DNA from: Artocarpus heterophyllus
Taxonomy: Eukaryota > Streptophyta > Magnoliopsida > Rosales > Moraceae
NCBI GenBank assembly: GCA_025403435.1
Contig: CM046353.1
Span: forward strand, 15,610,836 to 15,674,835
DNA length: 64,000 bases
Reading direction: 5' to 3'
The notes below the pieces were generated by a model. The model saw nothing but the letters and a program-made list of their open reading frames with translations, did not search any database and was not told the origin of the DNA. The position numbers and the translations under genes were made by a program. This document shows positions 57,863 to 64,000 of the stretch, piece by piece. Numbering within the stretch: the first letter of the stretch is position 1; every line of letters starts with the position of its first letter.

Positions 57863-58319
57863 TGATAGAATTATGGCCCATATAATTAATTAAAGGCCTA
57901 TAAAATCTATCAGATTTATCATTTATTTATTTAGTTTAATAATTATTTAAATGCTAAAATTCTATTGGCTATGAGGGGTTGCAACTCTTATTAAAACATG
58001 TGTCTATAACTAAAAAGATATGTCTATATCTGAAAGATGTGTGATTTGATAGAAAGGCACCTATTGAGGGTCTATAAATAAGAGTTTAGTCCTCTCTCCA
58101 TCTAATCAATTTTTTATTCTTTCTTTCCATCAAAAAAATACGTTAAAAGAAATAATTGTAGGTTTGGAGAGAGGAACTGAGTTCTTCTTTTCTGACAAAC
58201 TTTTTGTTCAAAGGTTATCTGCAAATTCAAGCCATGAATCAAGGTGCGCTTTAAATCTTCTTCTATGAAAATTGTTGAGTTCTAAGATTTCTAGGAATTA
58301 TAGATTTTAAAGTTTTACA
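57863..58319 (+). repeat. 3' LTR of H
   Basis: TGATAGAATTATGG to TTTTACA, partner of 23945-24402 with a few dozen differences. The TATA box CTATAAATA is conserved near 58072. Confidence 0.9.
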
Positions 58320-58818
58320 CGTTGCCTTATAATACAAGGATTTGAAGAAAAACAATAAAAAAATTTATAAATACTGCATATAAACAATATGGGCAATATA
58401 GCAATCTAACAAATAAAATTTAATCTATCCTTCTTATTCTCTTTTTAATACCAAACAAAAAAGAAGGCTTGTTCTCTCTCCCTGTATTTTACAAAACAAT
58501 ACAAGGGAGATTTATTATCCTCTCTATTTTTCCTACTCTCCAACCCTCCAAATCTCTCCATCCCTCTTACTCTCTATCCATCCAACCAAATGGAGTGCAA
58601 ATTCTACCAAAAGTGTAATTATTGGTGATTTAGGGGCATGAATAAATTTGATTTAATTTATAATTAAAAACATTAGGGATATCAACTCTAATACTAACTT
58701 GTAAGTTATCATGTTATTATTCGTAGGTGCTCAAAAAATTATTATATAGATTATTTCTACCAATAAATTCATAACTTAGTACAACAATTCAAACTACAAT
58801 TGATATCTTTAGCAATGC
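58320..58818. other. Flank of H without a recognised gene
   Basis: AT-rich. A CT-rich run with CATCCAACCAAATGG at about 58578-58592 resembles a MITE end but has no partner I could find. Nothing else seen. Confidence 0.35.
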
Positions 58819-59333
58819 TCTAAGCCCATTTATTAGACGGATTCGAATTGTGTTAATTTGAATATTTTGATTTAAATTGCTATTCGAATTGATGTTTAGA
58901 CATGCAATTAAAGTGTTAATTTGATTAGATAATAAAATTGAAATTTTTGTTAGATAGATAGTAGAAAAAAGTTTTTGATTTACTAAACAAATTTAACAAA
59001 ACTTTAATGTTCGTGATATTAAAAAATATGCAATGTAGATCTTGATATGCTTATATCTTTATTATGAAGGCAATAAAAGAATAATCGACTTAATCGGATA
59101 TCAAATGAAAAAGTTAGGATATTTTTTCTCTCAAATATAGGAGAGAGAAAATCAAAAAATAGAAATGTTGTACTATTACTTTTGGATTCAAATTTTGAAA
59201 ATTTAAAAGGAACAAAACTTAAATTTTATACTCAAAATTTAAATAAGATTCAATATCAATGTCAACAAATATGTATTTAAGCCCAATTCAAAATTCTAAA
59301 TCCAAAGAATCCTTTTGAATTGACGGAACAAAC
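58819..59333 (-). mobile_element. hAT-like MITE M2, reverse copy of the M1 family
   Basis: The reverse complement matches M1 in patches: GGATTCTTTGGA, AACTTTTTCATTTGATATCC and AAATTGAT-type text in the same order. Ends are CTAAGCCCATTTATTAGACGG and the complement of GTTTGTTCCGTCAATTC. Non-coding. Exact ends uncertain by several bases. Confidence 0.5.
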
Positions 59334-59395
59334 AACTCTCAATTTGTTACTCTCATAATACATATTTCACCGTTACAGTTGGCGATGAACTTTTA

Positions 59396-59417
59396 AAAAA
59401 ATAAATAAATAAATAAG
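59396..59417. repeat. AAAT microsatellite
   Basis: Four to five AAAT units just upstream of the promoter-like region. Confidence 0.7.
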
Positions 59418-59439
59418 CGGACAGAAACGTGAAAAAGCC

Positions 59440-59600
59440 GAGTTGTCAACTCCAGAAGAGGGTCCCAGCGGATTTTGAGTGCGATTTCACTTATAAATAA
59501 CGACTATCTGCTGGGACACACTCCGCGCCTGGCCTCTGTTTCTTCCACACTACACGTAACTAATCTCTCTCTTTTCATGATTAGTTTCATCTCTCTTTTT
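59440..59600 (+). promoter_or_regulatory. Candidate stranded host promoter
   Basis: A locally GC-richer stretch holds a TATA box TTATAAATAA at 59491-59500. It is followed after ~25-30 bp by CGCGCCTGGCCTC and a CT-rich untranslated-like run. The first ATG at 59577 opens only 16 codons. No coding region follows before element I at 60531. Could be the start of a gene disrupted by insertions, or part of an unrecognised transposon. Confidence 0.35.
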
Positions 59601-59977
59601 TTTTTCCTATTTTTTTGGGAGGCTGAGGCTAATTAATTGGTCCTTATTTCTGCACGATTTTCTTTCGACACTTTTGCTGTTCTTAATCATGGGGTTGAAC
59701 TTTGAACCAGAAAAGTTTTTCAAGCTCTGTAATATTTCCTTCTTAATTTCTAGTATGTGTTTCAACAAAATCCATCCATTCCATTTACAATGACTCTTAA
59801 CCATACATGTAATATATCGGGTATTATTAATTGATAGCTTTTTCTAAACAACTTTCTCGGCAACCAAACAATGGAAGTATGGGAATGAATTAATAGCTTT
59901 CCAAATTAGTGTTTTATCTCGCACGAATATTTATTTTTCTTTATTACTGTCAAAAAGATTGAAGAGGAAAAAGAAAC

Positions 59978-60530
59978 ATATGGGCATGTTTGGTTTGTTT
60001 TTTAGGTATTTTTTCTAATTTTCAAAAACACAAGAAATAAAAATGGTTTTGAAGCATTATTTGGTTATATTTTTAAGCCCACCTAAAACAAATATATTTC
60101 TAAAAACACCCCTTAAAAAGACCTAAACAAGAAAACAAAAAAAGCTTGTTTTCATTTTCTCTTATTCTCTCCCGCCTTTTATTTCTCTTCTCCCAACAGC
60201 AGCACCGACGAGCACACTTCCCCACCCTTGCCAGTGACCTTTGCCAGCATTCCTGTCGACCGTCATGTGCTCCTCCTGCCGCGCCTAGCAATCCATCACT
60301 TGCTGAAATTCCAATAGACCCTTGCCGTCGTCGAGAGTGTGCCGAAGTCTCGGAATCAACGAAGCCTTGTGACAGTGATGGAGTCTTGAAGTCGACGAAG
60401 CCTCGTGACTCATGCGACCCTTGCTAGAATATCAACCCATCCCTTGCCATTCTTGTGCCACCCACCCGAACGACCCTAAGGCCTAAGCTTCTCCTCTTGA
60501 CGATCCTCGCCACCCCACCATAGGCCCCTC
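59978..60530. other. Possible hAT-like element or gene fragment cut by element I
   Basis: Begins with GGGCATGTTTGGTTTG, a common plant hAT-MITE end, and then turns unusually GC-rich (60190-60520) with an open 93-codon frame at 60146-60427. That translation has no recognised motif, and the antisense strand is also open. It ends at the LTR of I, so its right half is outside the window. Confidence 0.3.
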
Positions 60531-62469
60531 TGTTAGAAAAACATGTACGCAATGGAATTTTAAAAATTTTAAATCAGAATATTTTTTCAAAACACAAGTT
60601 TGATATGCTATATTCATAAATTAACCAGATCTTACTAACATTAAAATGCAAAAGAGCTCCTACAATCTGTAAAGAGAAAAATGTTACAGAAGAGCCTCAA
60701 CCAACTAGCCTTCTTCGCTATTCTCATCTACGATCGAAATGAGTGTGGGCACACATCGTACAGTTCTTCCTTGATGACTCTCCTTCCAACCAATTGAGAA
60801 GACCCAGAGCAAAGGTTCGTGATTGTGAACAATAGCTCTAAGGGAGTTTCAGAGTATCTAACACTATAGTACTCACTCTTAACTTCTTAATTGATCTAAA
60901 TAACTCAGAAAACTCACTCCCTATTTATAGAGGTCATCCCTAAGGTTGGTCATTATTAGATAAGGCCTCAAAAATTTGAATCTGGATCAACTTTTGATAA
61001 AATCACGTAAAAAACACGTGATCAAATTATCGTTAGATCGGCAGGCCGAACTAACAGATCGGCCCGCTGAACTTCTTCCATTGGCAGGCTGAACTAACTG
61101 ATCGACCTGCCAAACTTACGGTATTATAATCCTTGATAATCTTTTATTTTCCACCCAAGATTCTTTTGATAGAGCCTTAGTTTTAATTCAAACAACCCAA
61201 TAGGGAAGTTATCTCTGGTTAAAACAGTCATGTCTAGATAATCTATAGAAAAATAAAGATTCTTGATAATTCAACAAGTTTATCTTGAATTAATTTACTA
61301 AAAGTTAATTTGCCCGATAAACAAACATGAATTATCTGATCCTATTGAATTTCAGCCAATCTAATAATTTAACATAAGTCACCAATTTATTGGAAAAGTA
61401 TGTTGTATCGTTACAAGATTTATTATGAGCTAGCAAAGGAGACCTGATGGACCTATATAGTTCAAGCTCTGATAATTATAAAATATAATATCCTAGATAC
61501 ACATTTTATAATTATCAACTCTAACGCTACTCCATTAAAAGCTTAGAGCTGCACTCTTGAACTATATAAAATTACAAAGCTTCAAATTAGTTAAGTGTCC
61601 ATGACATATCATAATGTGTCATATCCCCATAGGATATTCATAATTGGCTTAAGGATAAATTCCATCTTACCTTTCCAATTATTCTTATCTTACATTCCAT
61701 TATCTCACCATCAAAATCTTACCATCCAAGGACAGCATACCATTCGGTTACACTTATGTATTCTAATAGTTGAGCACTCTACTCTTCCAATTATAGGATA
61801 ATGCTTATAAGAGAATATCATTGACTCTACCAATGGAGCTATGGATTCCATATCTATGAATAACAGGTCTACGCTATCAAGAATCATGTCTCTAACATAC
61901 CGATATATACACCATCACAAAGTCAGAATGTCACCTTTTGGTACATCAAATGACATAAGTCAATATAATGGGTCCATTAGTCATTTCAAGATTAAGATAA
62001 AATACATATGATTATCTAAAGTGAATTGATTTGGACAGATAGAATTATTAATCCAAATCAATTCCACTTTATGTCCCGATCTAATATCCATCACATATGA
62101 CAATGGACCGATGTGTCTACTCAGGGGAGTCCAACTCTGATGACCAAGACAAACCATCTCCCATCAAGGATGTTGACAACATAACAATCTTTGCATGAAT
62201 AAAGCACTTAACTTTATTCTCTCGATTTTAGATCTTATGATTTAGACCATCACCTTTAAAATCATGTCTTTCACATAATTTATCTATCATATGCCTGATT
62301 CTTAAAGGTTTAGACCAATAGTCTTAGACTTTTGTTTGCTTAACATACATTCAACAAATATGACGTAAAGAGGACAACATTTGGTACATAAATAATAAAT
62401 TCTTTATTGATAAAATGTCTCCAAAAACATATTACAACATTTTACTCTTTAAAGCATACATGTCTAACA
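60531..62469 (-). repeat. 3' LTR of I (1939 bp)
   Basis: TGTTAGAAAAACATGTAC to CTAACA. Minus-strand TATA box (CTATAAATAG) at 60921-60930. About four cassette units at 61036-61115. Confidence 0.9.
61036..61115. repeat. GGCAGGCC cassette in U3 of I
   Basis: Cores CGGCAGGCCGAAC, CGGCCCGCTGAAC, TGGCAGGCTGAAC and CGACCTGCCAAAC with ~22 bp period. Confidence 0.78.
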
Positions 62470-62483
62470 ATCTCTCACCTACA

Positions 62484-63003
62484 CTAAGTGAGTAAATATG
62501 ACATATCACGCATCCCTATAGCTTTTGCATGCCTCTCGAAAACCCTCACAGTTAGTGTATTTGTGAATGGATCAGCTAAATTGTCCTCAGATGCGATTTT
62601 GCATACAGAAATATGCTTGCCCTCAACGAAGTCCTTTATCACATAATACTTCCAATGAATATGCTTACTCTTCTTGTGAAATCTTGTTTCCTTAGCATTA
62701 ACTATCGTTGCAGTGTTATCACAATACAATGATTCCTCCTTGTCCATGCCAAGAACTACCTCAAGATCGCTAATGAACTTGCGAAGCCACACTGCTTCTT
62801 TTCGAAACATTACTAGCTTCCACATACTTAGCTTTTATTGTTGAATCTGAAGTGCAATCTTGCTTGACACTTCTCCAAATAATGGCACTACCGCCTAGAG
62901 TAAACACAAAACCAAAAGTCGATTTCCTCGAATCCAAACAAGATTGAAAATTTGAATTAGTATATCCTAGAGGCGTTAAATCCTCACCTGAATATACAAG
63001 CAT
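62484..63003 (-). pseudogene. RNase H domain, element I
   Basis: 62770-63003 (LTPLGYTNSNFQSC, where the first Asp has become Asn; STIKAKYVEAS, where EAEY has become KAKY) and 62484-62825 (LYCDNTATIVNAKE, KSKHIHWKYYVIK). Two catalytic acids are lost. A frameshift near 62800 separates the pieces. Confidence 0.85.
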
Positions 63004-63075
63004 ATACTCTTAAGTCCATCTCAAGTACTTGAAAATATGGTTAACTATAACCCAGTGGTTTGGTCCCAGATCCTA

Positions 63076-64000
63076 CTAAAACTGACTTACTATCCTGACT
63101 GGATAATTATTATCCAGTTGTGTGCAAAACATGGCATACATTGGACCATCCACTACCGAAGCATAAGGCACCTTCTTCATGTATTCTCTTTCCTCAGTAG
63201 ACTTTGGCAAGTCTTTCTTAGAAAGAGTAATTCCAAACCTAGATGGTTGCCTACCTTTCTTGGAATCTTGCATTGCAAACCTCTTAAGAATTTTATCTAT
63301 GCAACTTGCTTGGAACAAAGCTATCATTATGTTCTTCCTATTCCAAAAGATCTAGATACTGAGAACATAATTAGCTGTCTTTCATGTCAAACTGGTTGGT
63401 CAACCATAATTTGATCGATAACAACGCCCCAACATCATTGCCAAAAAGTAAAATATTATCTACATAGAGCAATAGAAAAATACCTTCCTATCCTTAATGT
63501 GTTTGTAAACACATGGTTCATCCATATCTTGTTCGTAGTCATAAATCTTGATCACCTAATCAAATCTTATGTTCTAAGAACAGGAAGCCTTCTTAAGTAC
63601 ATAAATTAACTTTAGTAACTTACAAACCTTACCCTCTTGACCCTTAGCTTTGAACCCGTTAGGCTGCACTATATATATGAGCTCATCAAGATAGCCAATC
63701 AAAAAGGCCGTCTTGACATTTATCTACCAAATTTTATAGTCAAGAGTAGCAGCTATGGATATGAGAATACAGATGGACTTAAATATGGTTACAGGCAAAA
63801 AGGTTTTCTCGTAATCAATTTCTTCCTTTTGTGTATGTCCCCTAGCTACCAGTCTAGCCTTATAGGTTTCAAGTTTTCCATCTGCTCCTCTCTTTCTCTT
63901 ATAAATCCACTTACACCCTATGGGTTTTACCCCTTTGGGAAGATCTATAAGTTCCCTAGACCCAATTAGTCTCCATAGACTTTATCTTAGTCTTCATGGA
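63076..64000 (-). pseudogene. Reverse transcriptase, element I (partial)
   Basis: Text matching IALFQASCIDKILKRFAMQD and LSKKDLPKSTEEREYM (63076-63327), then RT regions with many stops up to the window end, including [13 protein letters not shown] sequence near 63885. The N-terminal part and integrase lie beyond the window. Confidence 0.82.

Larger units (their letters stand above)
23945..58319 (+). mobile_element. Copia LTR retrotransposon H, split by element B
   Basis: LTRs lie at 23945-24402 and 57863-58319 (458 and 457 bp), the primer site at 24405-24417 and the purine tract at 57852-57862. The order is gag, CCHC knuckle, protease, integrase, RT, RNase H. It differs in sequence, LTR size and strand from the minus-strand family. 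The 28 kb element B sits in gag at 25553/53680 with duplication TGAAA. Flanks of H are CATTA and CGTTG (two transitions apart), so its own target duplication is only suggestive. Without B it would be about 6.2 kb. Many stops, so inactive. Confidence 0.92.
60531..64000 (-). mobile_element. Copia LTR retrotransposon I, truncated by the window end
   Basis: Same family as A. 3' LTR at 60531-62469, purine tract from 62470, RNase H and RT to the right. Its left flank is CCCTC (60526-60530); the right flank is outside. More diverged than A or G, with frequent stops. Confidence 0.9.

Noticed and set aside
23940..58324. CATTA and CGTTG as a firm target duplication of H
   Set aside because: Only 3 of 5 bases match; decay by transitions is possible but unproven, so it is mentioned only as suggestive.
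60146..60427. 93-codon protein as a real gene
   Set aside because: No motif, the opposite strand is also open over the same GC-rich stretch, and the region is cut by element I; kept only as an unassigned region.

Overview
The window looks like plant (probably angiosperm) nuclear heterochromatin. It is AT-rich and packed with LTR retrotransposons that use initiator-methionine tRNA primer sites, with hAT-like MITEs and one decayed Myb/SANT-like host gene. I found no intact cellular gene, tRNA, rRNA or CRISPR array. The species cannot be named from the sequence alone.

At least six copies of one Ty1/copia family with ~2 kb LTRs lie on the minus strand; I call them Z, A, B, F, G and I. LTRs run TGTTGG..CTAACA on the plus strand. 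The internal order on the minus strand is leader, gag (UBN2-type plus CCHC knuckle), DSGA protease, HHCC/DDE integrase, YVDD reverse transcriptase, RNase H. All copies are broken by stops, frameshifts, deletions or other elements.

Layout. 1-12334: old copy Z (leader and 5' LTR only), whose LTR is split by complete element A (2096-11744, target duplication GAGTC). 12345-13430: ancient LTR fragment of the same family in reverse orientation, carrying a TIR element. 14614-18635: gypsy-like non-autonomous element, two ~1.9 kb LTRs around only 195 bp. 19887-21205: Myb/SANT-like pseudogene holding a MITE. 21681-23820: minus-strand solo LTR related to the gypsy-like LTRs. 23945-58319: plus-strand copia element H of another family. 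H contains B (25554-53679, TSD TGAAA); B contains F (28925-47455, TSD TAACC); F contains G (about 33442-43787), a partial tandem dimer sharing its middle LTR. 58320-60530: flank with a second MITE and a stranded TATA promoter. 60531-64000: left part of copia copy I.

The most unusual feature is a short palindromic unit, core TTCGGCAGGCCGAA with ~20-23 bp period. It is repeated in the U3 of the copia LTRs just upstream of the TATA box, again in the copia leader inside a long inverted repeat with a compensatory base change, and also in the LTRs of the unrelated gypsy-like elements. Old copy Z carries a different palindrome (CTAGTCGACTAG type) at the corresponding two places. The copia leader also has a series of stem-loops presenting the same CCUA-type loop. 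Nothing was aligned by software; repeat matches, TSDs and coordinates were read by eye.
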